Source: Streptomyces asoensis (GTDB lineage Bacteria > Actinomycetota > Actinomycetes > Streptomycetales > Streptomycetaceae). Taken from it: a stretch of 64,000 nucleotides of DNA. Positions 51,998 to 62,537 of this stretch are shown here, piece after piece. The first letter of the stretch is position 1; each line of letters begins with the position of its first letter. The DNA is taken from positions 1,922,001 through 1,986,000 of the forward strand of contig NZ_BNEB01000005.1 of NCBI RefSeq assembly GCF_016860545.1, in the 5' to 3' direction. The translations under genes and the position numbers were made by a program. The notes beneath the pieces were generated by a model. The model was not told the origin of the DNA and ran no database searches. It saw only the letters and a program-made list of their open reading frames with translations.

Positions 51998-52861
51998 ATG
52001 GACGAGGCACGGGCGCGGGAGGTACTCGCCGCGGCGGACGTGCTGCCCGGCGCGGCGGCGGACGCGCGGCTCCTCGCGCTGGGCGAGAACGCGGTGTTCG
52101 CCGCCGGTGACCTGGTCGTCAAGGTGGGCCGCGACGCCGGGCTCCTCGACCGGGCCCGGCACGAGCTGGACGTCGCGGCCTGGCTCGCCGGGGCGGGCGT
52201 CCCGGCCGTACGGGCCGCCGGGTCCGAGCCGCTGCTCGTGGACGGCCACCCCGTGACCCTGTGGCACCGGCTGCCGGACCCGGTGCGGCCGGCCGGGCCG
52301 CGGGATCTGGCCGAACTCCTGCGCCTCGTGCACGCCCTGCCCGTTCCGTCGTTCGGTCTGCCCGCGCGCGATCTGCTCTCCGGGGTCGAGCGCTGGCTGC
52401 GGCTGGCGGGCGACGCCGTCGACCCGGCGGACGCGGCGTATCTGCGCGAGCGGCGGGACGGGTTCGCCACGGCGGCCGCCGCGCTCACCCCGCGGCTGCC
52501 GGCCGGCCCCATCCACGGCGACGCACTGCCCCGCAATGTGCACATCGGCCCCGACGGCCCGGTCCTGGTCGACCTGGAGACCGTCTCCGCCGATCTGCGC
52601 GAGCACGACCTGGTGGTCATGGCGCTGTCCCGGGACCGGTACGGGCTGCCCGCCGAGGCGTACGACGCCTTCACGCGGGCCTACGGCTGGGATGTGCGGG
52701 AGTGGTCGGGCTGCGCGGTGCTGCGGGGTGCCCGCGAGACGGCGAGCTGCGCCTGGGTGGCTCAGCACGCGCCCGCCAACCCCAAGGCCGCCCAGGAGTT
52801 CCGGCGCCGGGTGGCGTCACTGCGCGACGGCGACGAGGCGGTGCGGTGGTATCCGTTCTGA
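51998..52861 (+). CDS. APH-family (aminoglycoside phosphotransferase-like) kinase
   Basis: A 287-aa small-molecule kinase. The catalytic loop is GPIHGDALPRNVHI (Asp of HGD, about residues 171-184) and the metal-binding Asp is in LVDLETVS. The N-terminal lobe shows LLALGENAVFAAGDLVVKVG. GGAGG lies 6 nt before the ATG. The family includes antibiotic kinases but also choline, homoserine, fructosamine and sugar kinases. Being divergent from a sugar importer, it may phosphorylate the imported compound (inference); resistance is not implied. Confidence 0.82.
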   Translation: MDEARAREVLAAADVLPGAAADARLLALGENAVFAAGDLVVKVGRDAGLLDRARHELDVAAWLAGAGVPAVRAAGSEPLLVDGHPVTLWHRLPDPVRPAGPRDLAELLRLVHALPVPSFGLPARDLLSGVERWLRLAGDAVDPADAAYLRERRDGFATAAAALTPRLPAGPIHGDALPRNVHIGPDGPVLVDLETVSADLREHDLVVMALSRDRYGLPAEAYDAFTRAYGWDVREWSGCAVLRGARETASCAWVAQHAPANPKAAQEFRRRVASLRDGDEAVRWYPF

Positions 52862-53142
52862 TCCGGGTCCTGCGGACATGGCGGACGACCCGCCCCACCA
52901 CCCGCCCCGCCGCGACCACCGCTGACACCACGAACACCGCTCGCGCCGAGAACGCCGCCGGAGCGACCCGTGACGCCGACCGGCCGGCCGGCCGCTGAGG
53001 CAGCGGGCGCCGGGGGCCGGCCAGGAGGTCGGCCATGCGGCCCCGGGAAGCTCGCCGGGGAGGTCCCGCGACGGCCGGCGGCGAGGCGGCCGGGAACGCG
53101 GTCGGTCAGCCGGCCGTGCCGGGATCGGGCCGCCCCGGGCCG

Positions 53143-53865
53143 TCAGGCCGGTCTGTCGGCCGGCTCGCGGACCGGCCAGGCGCCGTCCACCACCGCGTCC
53201 GGGTCGCCCTTGCGGCGCAGGAAGTCCTGGAAGTCCGCCGCCCACTCGGCGTACCACTCGATCTGACGGCGGTGCAGTTCCGCCGGGCCGAGGGCCGCGA
53301 CCTTGGGGTGGCGGACGGCTATCGCACGGGCGAGGCGGGCCGCCGCGAGGGCGTCGGCGGACGCGTCGTGCGCGGAGTCGAGGGGCACGCCGTACTCGCC
53401 GCAGACCGCTTCGAGGTTGCGCTTGCCGCGCCGGTACCGGTCGACCGAGCGGTCGATGGTGTACGGGTCGACGACCGGTGCCGGGTCGAGGCCGCCCAGG
53501 CGCTCGCTCAGGGAGGGCAGGCCGTGGCGCAGCAGCTCGGCGGAGAGCAGGGTCAGGTCGAAGGCGGCGTTGTAGGCGACGACGGGGACGCCCGTGCGCC
53601 AGTAGCCCACCAGGACGTCGGCTATCGCGTCGGCGACCCGGTCGGCGGGGGCGCCCTCGCCCGCTGCCCGCTCGTTGCTGATCCCGTGGACCGCCACCGC
53701 GTCGGCCGGGATCTCCACTCCCGGATCCGCCAGCCATTCGCGGTGTCCCAGGACCTGTCCGTCCCCGACCTCGATCACGGCTGCCGTGACGATGCGCGCC
53801 TCGCGCGGGTCCGTCCCGGTCGTCTCCAGGTCGAAGCCGACGAGCAGCTCGCGGTACCAGGCCAT
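53143..53865 (-). CDS. DnaQ-like 3'-5' exonuclease (DEDDh)
   Basis: A 240-aa exonuclease like the epsilon subunit of DNA polymerase III. Exo I is FDLETTGTD (D12, E14), exo II lies in YNAAFDLTLLSAEL, and exo III is HDASADALAAARLA, giving the DEDDh set. It lacks polymerase or other domains. The C-terminal 50 residues (HRRQIEWYAEWAADFQDFLR) are an extension seen in streptomycete members. It could proofread or process DNA or RNA ends; the main replicative proofreading function in actinobacteria lies in the DnaE1 PHP domain, so this is likely an accessory nuclease. Confidence 0.88.
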   Translation of the reverse strand: MAWYRELLVGFDLETTGTDPREARIVTAAVIEVGDGQVLGHREWLADPGVEIPADAVAVHGISNERAAGEGAPADRVADAIADVLVGYWRTGVPVVAYNAAFDLTLLSAELLRHGLPSLSERLGGLDPAPVVDPYTIDRSVDRYRRGKRNLEAVCGEYGVPLDSAHDASADALAAARLARAIAVRHPKVAALGPAELHRRQIEWYAEWAADFQDFLRRKGDPDAVVDGAWPVREPADRPA

Positions 53866-53974
53866 GGTGGCCCCCCTTCTCGGTGGTGCTGTCCCCCAGT
53901 GGTCTCCACCCTCGCACGCGCCACTGACAGTCAGAGGATCGCGTTCCGCTTCCCACCCGGATGAAACGGATGAT

Positions 53975-55213
53975 TCAGGACACCGGACGCGAGTCCGCCC
54001 AGGCCAGCTCGAACTCCTCGCGGTACGCCGCGAAAAGTCCCCCTTCGTCCACCTCGCCCGACTTGACCACCCGGTTGCCGTTGCGCAGCACCAGCACCGG
54101 CGCCTCCATCCCGCGCATCCGCCGCAGGTACGACTGGATCACCGCGATGCCGTCGGTGCCGTCGCCGTCGACGAGGTAGGCGGTGAAACGGGGCGTCTCG
54201 TCGTACACCTGGATCTGGAAGGCGCCCGGGTCCCGCAGCCGGGCCCGGACCCGGCGCATGTGCAGGATGTTCATCTCGACCGCCCGGCTCAGCTCACCGC
54301 GCTTCATGCCGAGTTCGCGCTCCCGGCGCTTGACCGCGCTGGAGGCCGGATTGAGGAACAGCAGCCGGACACGGGCGCCGGCCTCGGCGAGCCGGACCAG
54401 GCGGCGGCCGGAGAAGTTCTGCACGAGCAGGTTGAGGCCGATGCCGATGGCGTCGATGCGGCGGGCGCCGTCGAAGATGTCCTCGGCGGGGAACTGGCGC
54501 AGCAGCCGCACCCGGTCGGTGTGCACGGCGACCACGTCCGCGTACCGGTCGCCGACGAGGTCCTCGACGGCGTCGACGGGGAGCCGGCGCGCCGAGGGCA
54601 CGTCGCCGCTGGTGCCGAGCATCTCCAGCAGGCGGCCGGAGGCCCGTTCGGCCTGGTTGAGGACGGCCTCGGACAGCGCCCGGTTGCGGGAGACGACGTT
54701 GCGGGTCACCTCCAGCTCGTCCAGGGCGAGTTCGACGTCCCTGCGGTCGTCGAAGTACGGCTCGAAGCACGGCCAGTGCTGCACCATCAGCTCGCGCAGC
54801 TGCGGCAGCGTGAGGAAGGAGACGACGTTGTCGTCGGCCGGGTCGAGCAAGTACCCCTTGCGGCGGCTCACTTCGCGCACGGCGACCGCCCGCTGCACCC
54901 ACTCCTGCCCGGCGGGACCCGCCGCGGCGACCACCCAGTCGTCGCCGTGGACGGGCTCGTAGATGGGCCTCAGCACGGCGGCCACGACGGCCCGCAGCCG
55001 CTGTTCGACGAGGTTCAGCCAGATGTAGGCCCGGCCTGCCCGCTGGGCGCGGGTGCGTACCTCGCGCCAGGCCTCGGCGTCCCAGTCCAGTTCCGGTCCG
55101 ATGGAGTTGGTCTCCATCGGCCGGGCCAGGGACACCGTGCCGGGCGGGACGTCTGCGGAGCCCCCCTCGTGACCCTCGTCACCAGGGGGCAGCTCCAGCC
55201 CTCCCGAGCCCAC
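53975..55213 (-). CDS. SAV2148-type HEPN domain-containing protein
   Basis: A protein of about 412 aa from the GTG at 55213, which has GGAAGG 8 nt upstream; a TTG at 55255 would add 14 residues. It matches a well-conserved streptomycete family (named after S. avermitilis SAV2148). The N-terminal half is helical with ELDWDAEAWREVRTRAQRAG; the LRELMVQHWPCF segment contains an R-x5-H pair that might be the HEPN RNase-type motif. The C-terminal half (about 200-410) looks alpha/beta (VRLLFLNPASSAVKRRERE). The function is unknown; its conservation suggests a housekeeping or cell-surface/stress role rather than a mobile toxin. Confidence 0.8.
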   Translation of the reverse strand: MGSGGLELPPGDEGHEGGSADVPPGTVSLARPMETNSIGPELDWDAEAWREVRTRAQRAGRAYIWLNLVEQRLRAVVAAVLRPIYEPVHGDDWVVAAAGPAGQEWVQRAVAVREVSRRKGYLLDPADDNVVSFLTLPQLRELMVQHWPCFEPYFDDRRDVELALDELEVTRNVVSRNRALSEAVLNQAERASGRLLEMLGTSGDVPSARRLPVDAVEDLVGDRYADVVAVHTDRVRLLRQFPAEDIFDGARRIDAIGIGLNLLVQNFSGRRLVRLAEAGARVRLLFLNPASSAVKRRERELGMKRGELSRAVEMNILHMRRVRARLRDPGAFQIQVYDETPRFTAYLVDGDGTDGIAVIQSYLRRMRGMEAPVLVLRNGNRVVKSGEVDEGGLFAAYREEFELAWADSRPVS

Positions 55214-55315
55214 CCGCGCACCGCCTTCCGCTCCCCCGAGCACTCCCCGTCCCAACGATCAAGGAAGGGTACTCCGGGAGCGGTCGGCGGTGCAGCCGGA
55301 TGGACAGGTCGTTTC

Positions 55316-56662
55316 TCAACTACCGTTGATCGTCTGACCGTTCTGCCCCGCGAGCGCGGACGGAGTGAGCGGATTCATAGCGGTGACGTCCCGGGGAACC
55401 AGCGAGAAACCCTGCCAGTGGACCGGCATGGGCTGCTGGTCCTCGTCCCGGGCGATGTGGTGGAAGCCAACGTTCACCCAGGTCACAGGGTGGGTCAGGG
55501 TCTGTCCGTTGACCCACTTGTCGACCGAGGTGCCGTGCAGCGGGCTGCCGCAGTCGCGGACGTTGTTGCTCGCGTACTGCTCGCACTGGTTGTACTGCGT
55601 GAAGTAGACGTCGTGCTGGGTGAACTTGCGTCCGGAGTACTTGGAGGTGGCGCCGGGGACGAGTTCGTAGGAGCGGGCGTGGCCGTCCTTGTTCTTGCCG
55701 GTCGCGCTGACCATGCGCCACCAGCGCATGTTCTGCGCGTCGCCCGCGAGTTCCTTGGTGACGGGCGTGCGGGTGGTCCTGGCGGTGGGGCCCTGCTGTC
55801 CGCCGGCGGGCGGGCTGACCACCGAGTCGTACTGCTCCACCTTGGTGTTCGAGGAGCCGTCGAGGCCGAAGTCGAGCCGCCAGAAGACGTTGTGGCTGTG
55901 GCTGGTGGCGTAGGACTTGGCGCCCTTGCCTATCGGCCAGCCGCGGCCGTCGCCCGCGTCATAGTCGAAGGGCGAGAGGCTGCCGGTGGCGCCGACGTTC
56001 ATGTTGATGGCGCCGTCGTCGGAGAAGCGCCACTCGGTGATGTACTCGTACCAGCCGACCTTGTTGACGGTGTAGATCAGCAGGTCCTTGCCCTGGGCCT
56101 GGAAGACCTTGTTGCCGGTGTCGGCCTGCATGCGGTAGGCGTGACCACGCGTACGGGTGGTGGTGCACAGCCCCTTGACGTCGGGGTTGTCGGAGAACGA
56201 GTCGGGCACCTTGACCGTGCGGATGGTGCCACCGGGACACTCGGCGGGGGCCATGCCGACCAGCCCCGAGCCGAAGTTGTAGTCGGTGATGTCGTTGTAC
56301 TCGTTCTTGCCGTCGTCGTACGGCACGTGGATCTGGGCGATCTTGGCGCTGTTGAGGACCCGGATCGGCTTGGTCTCCCCCGGCGGCTGGTAGGAGATCT
56401 TCTCCAGGACGAGGCCGGACTTGGCCTCGAAGCGCCAGCACATGCGCCAGGTGGTACCGGTGGAGAGCTTCTGTTCGATGCGGTAGGCGGCGCTGCAATC
56501 GGCGGCGGCCGCGGGGGCCGCCTTCGGCTGCGCGGCGGCCGGGCCGGCCCCGGCGGTCGCGCCCGCGGCCAGGGCGACCGCGCACAGGCCGGCGGCCGCT
56601 CCCTTGCGGGCACGGCCGGTGCCCCGCGGCCCGGGGCCGCCCATCAGATTCGGAACACGCAT
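55316..56662 (-). CDS. Copper amine oxidase catalytic domain (D4), separately encoded
   Basis: A 448-aa exported protein. After a signal peptide (cleavage near residue 45) the sequence follows the catalytic domain of copper amine oxidases: IAQIHVPYDDG, the candidate base Asp127 (ITDYNFGSGLVG), the quinone-precursor Tyr205 (VGWYEYI), the copper ligands His255 and His257 (TSHSHNVF) and His402 (FHHIARDEDQQPMP). Spacings agree with Arthrobacter globiformis amine oxidase (Y382, H431, H433, H592). The D2 and D3 domains are missing here but lie in the gene 74 nt upstream. The Asn before the quinone Tyr, nearly invariant in the family, is Trp204. The ATG at 56662 is 10 nt after AAAGGGAG. Confidence 0.82.
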   Translation of the reverse strand: MRVPNLMGGPGPRGTGRARKGAAAGLCAVALAAGATAGAGPAAAQPKAAPAAAADCSAAYRIEQKLSTGTTWRMCWRFEAKSGLVLEKISYQPPGETKPIRVLNSAKIAQIHVPYDDGKNEYNDITDYNFGSGLVGMAPAECPGGTIRTVKVPDSFSDNPDVKGLCTTTRTRGHAYRMQADTGNKVFQAQGKDLLIYTVNKVGWYEYITEWRFSDDGAINMNVGATGSLSPFDYDAGDGRGWPIGKGAKSYATSHSHNVFWRLDFGLDGSSNTKVEQYDSVVSPPAGGQQGPTARTTRTPVTKELAGDAQNMRWWRMVSATGKNKDGHARSYELVPGATSKYSGRKFTQHDVYFTQYNQCEQYASNNVRDCGSPLHGTSVDKWVNGQTLTHPVTWVNVGFHHIARDEDQQPMPVHWQGFSLVPRDVTAMNPLTPSALAGQNGQTINGS

Positions 56663-56736
56663 GAGGACATGACTCCCTTTGCGTCCCTGAACGGGAGGCA
56701 AGTCGGAAAGACGGACGTGGAGGTGGGTCTGCCGGA

Positions 56737-57555
56737 TCAGCCGGCGAGCCGGGCGACCTCGCGGGTGCTGAGGTCGACCACGAGGGACCGGGCGTCGATC
56801 CACGGGCCGTTCTTCACCTTGGGCAGCAGCCGTACGCAGCGGTGTTCCCCGCACTTGTCGAGGACGGCGGGTTCGGCGCCCGGCACCGCCCGGTAGACCA
56901 TGGCCGCGATCTGCAGCTGGTCCGGGGAGGTGAGCTCCTTGCCGGTGGCGTCCTTGAAGTCGGCCTTGAGTCCGGCGCCGAGCGGGTCGGCGATGATCAG
57001 GGCCGCGGCCTCGTTCTGCTCGTCGGAGCTGAGCGGCGGCTGGACGCCGTGCTGGGTGCCGGTGGCCTCGACCTTGCCGGTGTCGAGATTGACGGTCTTG
57101 GTGACGAGCGTGTCGTCCTTGTAGTCGTAGAACGACACCACCGCGCGCCGGGGCGCGTCGGGGTCGTCGACCTCGCCGGCCGCCGGATCGGCGAGGTCCA
57201 CGCCGAGTCGCTGCGGGCCGCGGTCGCCGTCCACGTCCTCGCTCGCGTTGAACTGCTGCCGGTCGAGCGCGATCTTCTCCACGCGCGTGATCTCGTCGTC
57301 GGTGAGCGGATCGCGGCCCTTGCCCCTGGTCCCCTCGGCGGGCGCCGCCTCGACGACACCGGGCCGCACGGCCGCGGCGTCCCCCTGCGGCTGTCCGGCC
57401 GCCTGTCCCGTGCCCTGTCCGGCCTTGCCCCCTCCTGTGTCGTCCGCCCCCGCCGTGCCCGGCAGGGTGATCCCCACCATCACGGCCGTCGCGGCCACCG
57501 CGATGGCCGTACCCGCCACCACCTTGCCCAGGTGGCGGCGCACTGTCGTGCGCAC
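56737..57555 (-). CDS. Secreted protein matching copper amine oxidase N-terminal domains (D2-D3)
   Basis: A 272-aa protein with its own signal peptide (residues 1-37, ending TAGADD) and a Gly/Gln linker. From about residue 78 it follows the small N-terminal domains of copper amine oxidases: DPLTDDEITRVEKIAL, VVSFYDYKDDTLVTKTVNL, GVQPPLSSDEQNEAAALII, then a second domain ending WIDARSLVVDLSTREVARL, which is where D3 ends in full-length enzymes. It is first in a two-gene unit; the catalytic domain follows 74 nt later. GTG start at 57555 with a GGGGGA ribosome site. Similarity was judged by eye, so a structure-based check is needed to confirm the domain call. Confidence 0.65.
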   Translation of the reverse strand: MRTTVRRHLGKVVAGTAIAVAATAVMVGITLPGTAGADDTGGGKAGQGTGQAAGQPQGDAAAVRPGVVEAAPAEGTRGKGRDPLTDDEITRVEKIALDRQQFNASEDVDGDRGPQRLGVDLADPAAGEVDDPDAPRRAVVSFYDYKDDTLVTKTVNLDTGKVEATGTQHGVQPPLSSDEQNEAAALIIADPLGAGLKADFKDATGKELTSPDQLQIAAMVYRAVPGAEPAVLDKCGEHRCVRLLPKVKNGPWIDARSLVVDLSTREVARLAG

Positions 57556-57627
57556 AAATTCCCCCTGCTCCCCCTGCTGCCCGGGAGTACGTTTCTGCCC
57601 CACTGGTTCGGCACGGGACGTGTGTCG

Positions 57628-57655
57628 CCTGTCGCCCCGTGCACCGGTCGACAGG
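57628..57655. promoter_or_regulatory. Inverted repeats between the amine oxidase unit and glgX
   Basis: CCTGTCG (57628-57634) pairs with CGACAGG (57649-57655) in the 198-nt divergent gap. CGCCCC-cgca-GGGGCG lies at 57715-57730, just before the glgX ribosome site, and could hinder its translation. Confidence 0.4.
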
Positions 57656-57753
57656 TAAGAGGGGCGTAAGTCACAGGTGGTTCCCTCACTTTCCTGGAGA
57701 CTCGGAACCCAAGGCGCCCCCGCAGGGGCGAGACACCTGAAAGAGTCGAGTCC

Positions 57754-59856
<2,103 letters not shown>

Positions 59857-59934
59857 GCGGCCGGTGCGGGGTTCCGGCGGTGAGGCCGGCGCCCCGCACC
59901 GCGGGCGGTGTGACACGAAAGGCGGCCGGAGGGG

Positions 59935-59940
59935 TACGTA
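59935..59940 (+). promoter_or_regulatory. -10 box TACGTA, leaderless treY promoter
   Basis: TACGTA lies 7 nt before the ATG at 59948; an overlapping TAGGGT (59939-59944) is too close. No ribosome site is present. Confidence 0.4.
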
Positions 59941-59947
59941 GGGTGTC

Positions 59948-62299
59948 ATGACCCCTGAGCGACGTGACGCCCGCGTTCCCGTGCCGCCGACGGCGACCTA
60001 CCGGTTGCAGCTCCAGCCGCGGTTCCCGTTCCGGGCCGCGGCGGACGCCGTGCCCTACCTCGCCTCGCTGGGCGTCTCGCACCTGCACCTCTCCCCCGTC
60101 CTGGAGGCCGTACCGGGCTCCCTGCACGGCTACGACGTCGTGGACCCCACGCGCGTGCGGGCGGAGCTGGGCGGTGAGGAGGGGCTGCGGGCCCTGTCGC
60201 GCACCGCCCGCGAGCACGGGCTCGGGCTGGTCGTGGACATCGTGCCGAACCACATGGCGATGGCCCCGCGTCACAACCGCGCCCTGTGGGAGGTGCTGCG
60301 GGAGGGCCCGCGGTCGCCGTACGCCCGCTGGTTCGACATCGACTGGGAGGCGCGGGGCGGACAGGTGCTGCTGCCGGTGCTCGGCGGTCCCCTCGGCGCG
60401 GAGCTGGAGCACCTGCGGGTGGACGGCGACGTCCTGCGCTACCACGACCACGTCTTCCCGCTGCGCGAGGGGACCGGGGAGCTGCCGCTGCTGCGGCTGC
60501 TGGACGCCCAGTGGTACCGGCCGGTGTGGTGGCGGCTGGCCCGCACCGAGCTGAACTACCGGCGCTTCTTCAGCATCTCCGAGCTGATCGGGGTGCGGGT
60601 GGAGGACCCGGAGGTGTTCGAGGCCACCCACGGCACGGTCCTGCGCCTGCTGCACGAGGGCGTGGTCGACGGGCTGCGCGTGGATCACCCGGACGGCCTC
60701 GCCGACCCGGACGCCTACCTGGACCGGCTGCACACCGCGAGCGGCGGCCGCTGGACGGTGGTGGAGAAGATCCTGGCGGACGGCGAGCGGCTGCCGCACT
60801 CATGGCCCGTGGCGGGCACCACCGGCTACGACGCCCTGCGCCACGTCGACGGACTCTTCACGGACCCGGCGGGAGCCGCTGAGCTGCTGACCCTCTACCG
60901 GCGCTTCGCGGCCCCGCAGACGGACCGGGGCGGCGACTGGGCGGCGACGGTGCGGCGCGCGGCGTACGGGGTGCTCGCGCACGAGCTGGCGGCCGAGACG
61001 GACCGGCTGACACGGGTGGCGGCCCGGGTCTGTGCGGCGTCGGACGACCCCGGGCTGCGCGACCGGGCCCCCTGGGCCCTGCGGACGGCCCTGCGGGAGC
61101 TGCTCGTGCGCATGGAGGTGTACCGGCCGTACACCTCGGGCGACCCGGCCCTGATCGTCACCGAGGAGGCGGCGGCCGGGGCGCGGGAGGCGTTCGCGGT
61201 GCCGGAGGAGGCGGGCGCCGTCGACGTGGTGCGGGGACTGGTGCTGGGCGGGGAGGGCGCGGCGGGGGCGGAGTTCCGGGCGCGGTTCGCGCAGACGTCG
61301 TCGGCGCTGCGCGCCAAGTCGGTCGAGGACACGGCGTTCTACCGGTACACCCCGCTGCTGGCGGCGAACGAGGTGGGCGGCGACCCGGGTGTCCCGGGCG
61401 TGTCCCCGGCCGGTTTCCACGCCTACTGCGCGCGCGTGCAGCGCGACTGGCCCCTCGGCGGGACGGTGGTGTCGACGCACGACACCAAGCGCAGCGCCGA
61501 CGTGCGCGCCGCCCTCGCCGTGCTCACCGAGTGCCCGCAGCGCTGGGCGGACGTCCTGGAGAAGGTCACGCACGCCGAGGAGGGCGGGCCGGACGGACAG
61601 CTGGCCTGGGCGGCCTGGCAGACGGTCTTCGGACTCGGCCCGGCGCGACCGGAGCGGGTCCGCGAGGCGGTGCTCAAGCACGCGCGCGAGGCGGGGCTGT
61701 ACACGAGCTGGACGGAGCAGGAGCCGCCGTACGAGGAGGCGGTGGCCGCGTTCGTGACGGCGGGTCCGTGCGGGGTGCCGGGCGAGCGGGTGGCCGCGCT
61801 GCGCGGCGAGCTGGAGCCGTACATCCGCGCGAACGTCCTCGGCACGGCGCTGGTGCACCTGACGATGCCGGGGGTGCCGGACGTCTACCAGGGCACGGAG
61901 GGCGAGTACCGGGCGCTGGTCGACCCGGACAACCGGCGTCCGGTGGGTTTCCCTCCGGAGTCTCCCGGCGAGAAGGACGCGGTGACCTCGGCGGCGCTGC
62001 GGCTGCGCCGGCGGCTTCCGGAGGTCTTCGGGGCGTCGGCGACGTACGAGCCGCTGGCCGCCGAGGGGTCGGCCGCGGACCACTGCACGGCGTTCGTCCG
62101 CTCGGGCCGGGTGGTGACGGCCGTGACGCGGCTGCCGCTGCGGCTGGCGGAGGCGGGCGGCTGGCGCGGCACCCGGCTCGCGCTGCCGCCGGGGACCTGG
62201 ACCGACGCGCTGGCGCCCGGGCGGACGTTCGCGGGGCAGGCGGACGTGGCGGAGCTGTTCGAGCGGCTGCCGGTGGCGCTGCTGGAGCGGGTGGGGTGA
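59948..62299 (+). CDS. treY: Malto-oligosyltrehalose synthase (GH13 subfamily 26)
   Basis: A 783-aa cytoplasmic enzyme that turns the reducing-end alpha-1,4 bond of maltodextrins into a trehalose unit. Family marks are TATYRLQLQPRFPF, SHLHLSPVLEAVPGSLHGYD, VDIVPNHMA, LRVDHPDGLADPDAYL with the nucleophile Asp, VVEKIL with the acid/base Glu, and STHDTKRSADVRA. TreZ, which would release trehalose, is not next to it; the following gene is a peptidase. It may be expressed alone from a leaderless promoter or by read-through from glgX. Confidence 0.94.
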   Translation: MTPERRDARVPVPPTATYRLQLQPRFPFRAAADAVPYLASLGVSHLHLSPVLEAVPGSLHGYDVVDPTRVRAELGGEEGLRALSRTAREHGLGLVVDIVPNHMAMAPRHNRALWEVLREGPRSPYARWFDIDWEARGGQVLLPVLGGPLGAELEHLRVDGDVLRYHDHVFPLREGTGELPLLRLLDAQWYRPVWWRLARTELNYRRFFSISELIGVRVEDPEVFEATHGTVLRLLHEGVVDGLRVDHPDGLADPDAYLDRLHTASGGRWTVVEKILADGERLPHSWPVAGTTGYDALRHVDGLFTDPAGAAELLTLYRRFAAPQTDRGGDWAATVRRAAYGVLAHELAAETDRLTRVAARVCAASDDPGLRDRAPWALRTALRELLVRMEVYRPYTSGDPALIVTEEAAAGAREAFAVPEEAGAVDVVRGLVLGGEGAAGAEFRARFAQTSSALRAKSVEDTAFYRYTPLLAANEVGGDPGVPGVSPAGFHAYCARVQRDWPLGGTVVSTHDTKRSADVRAALAVLTECPQRWADVLEKVTHAEEGGPDGQLAWAAWQTVFGLGPARPERVREAVLKHAREAGLYTSWTEQEPPYEEAVAAFVTAGPCGVPGERVAALRGELEPYIRANVLGTALVHLTMPGVPDVYQGTEGEYRALVDPDNRRPVGFPPESPGEKDAVTSAALRLRRRLPEVFGASATYEPLAAEGSAADHCTAFVRSGRVVTAVTRLPLRLAEAGGWRGTRLALPPGTWTDALAPGRTFAGQADVAELFERLPVALLERVG

Positions 62300-62475
62300 C
62301 GGCGTGACGGTGGTCGCCCGGCGGGCGGCGGCCGGCGCGGGGACGGCGTGCGCGCACCGTTAACTCTTACGGGTGATTTCCGCCTCGCCGGGCGGGAGCG
62401 AGCGCGCGCGGAACGTCCGTACCCAGGGCCGGCGTACGCGTCCGAGCGCCCCCCGCGGGCGCCCCGCAGGCGTCC

Positions 62476-62504
62476 TTGACAGTTGCCGGAGACCATGGGG
62501 TACT
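62476..62504 (+). promoter_or_regulatory. Possible promoter of the carboxypeptidase gene
   Basis: TTGACA (62476-62481) matches a -35 box; a poor -10 (GGTACT, 62499-62504) follows at 17 nt. It lies in the 238-nt gap after treY. Confidence 0.35.
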
Positions 62505-62537
62505 GCGGGTGCGAAGGCCGGGCGGACCGATACGGGG

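Noticed and set aside
51998..52861. Aminoglycoside resistance gene
   Set aside because: Only the general APH kinase motifs are visible; no feature ties it to an antibiotic substrate.
52981..52994. CGGCCG-repeat palindrome as a terminator
   Set aside because: Simple CGGC repetition is expected at this GC content; no loop or separate stem can be defined.
55316..57555. Frameshifted pseudogene explanation for the amine oxidase pair
   Set aside because: Each part has its own start, ribosome site and signal peptide, and a 74-nt spacer separates them, which a frameshift would not produce.
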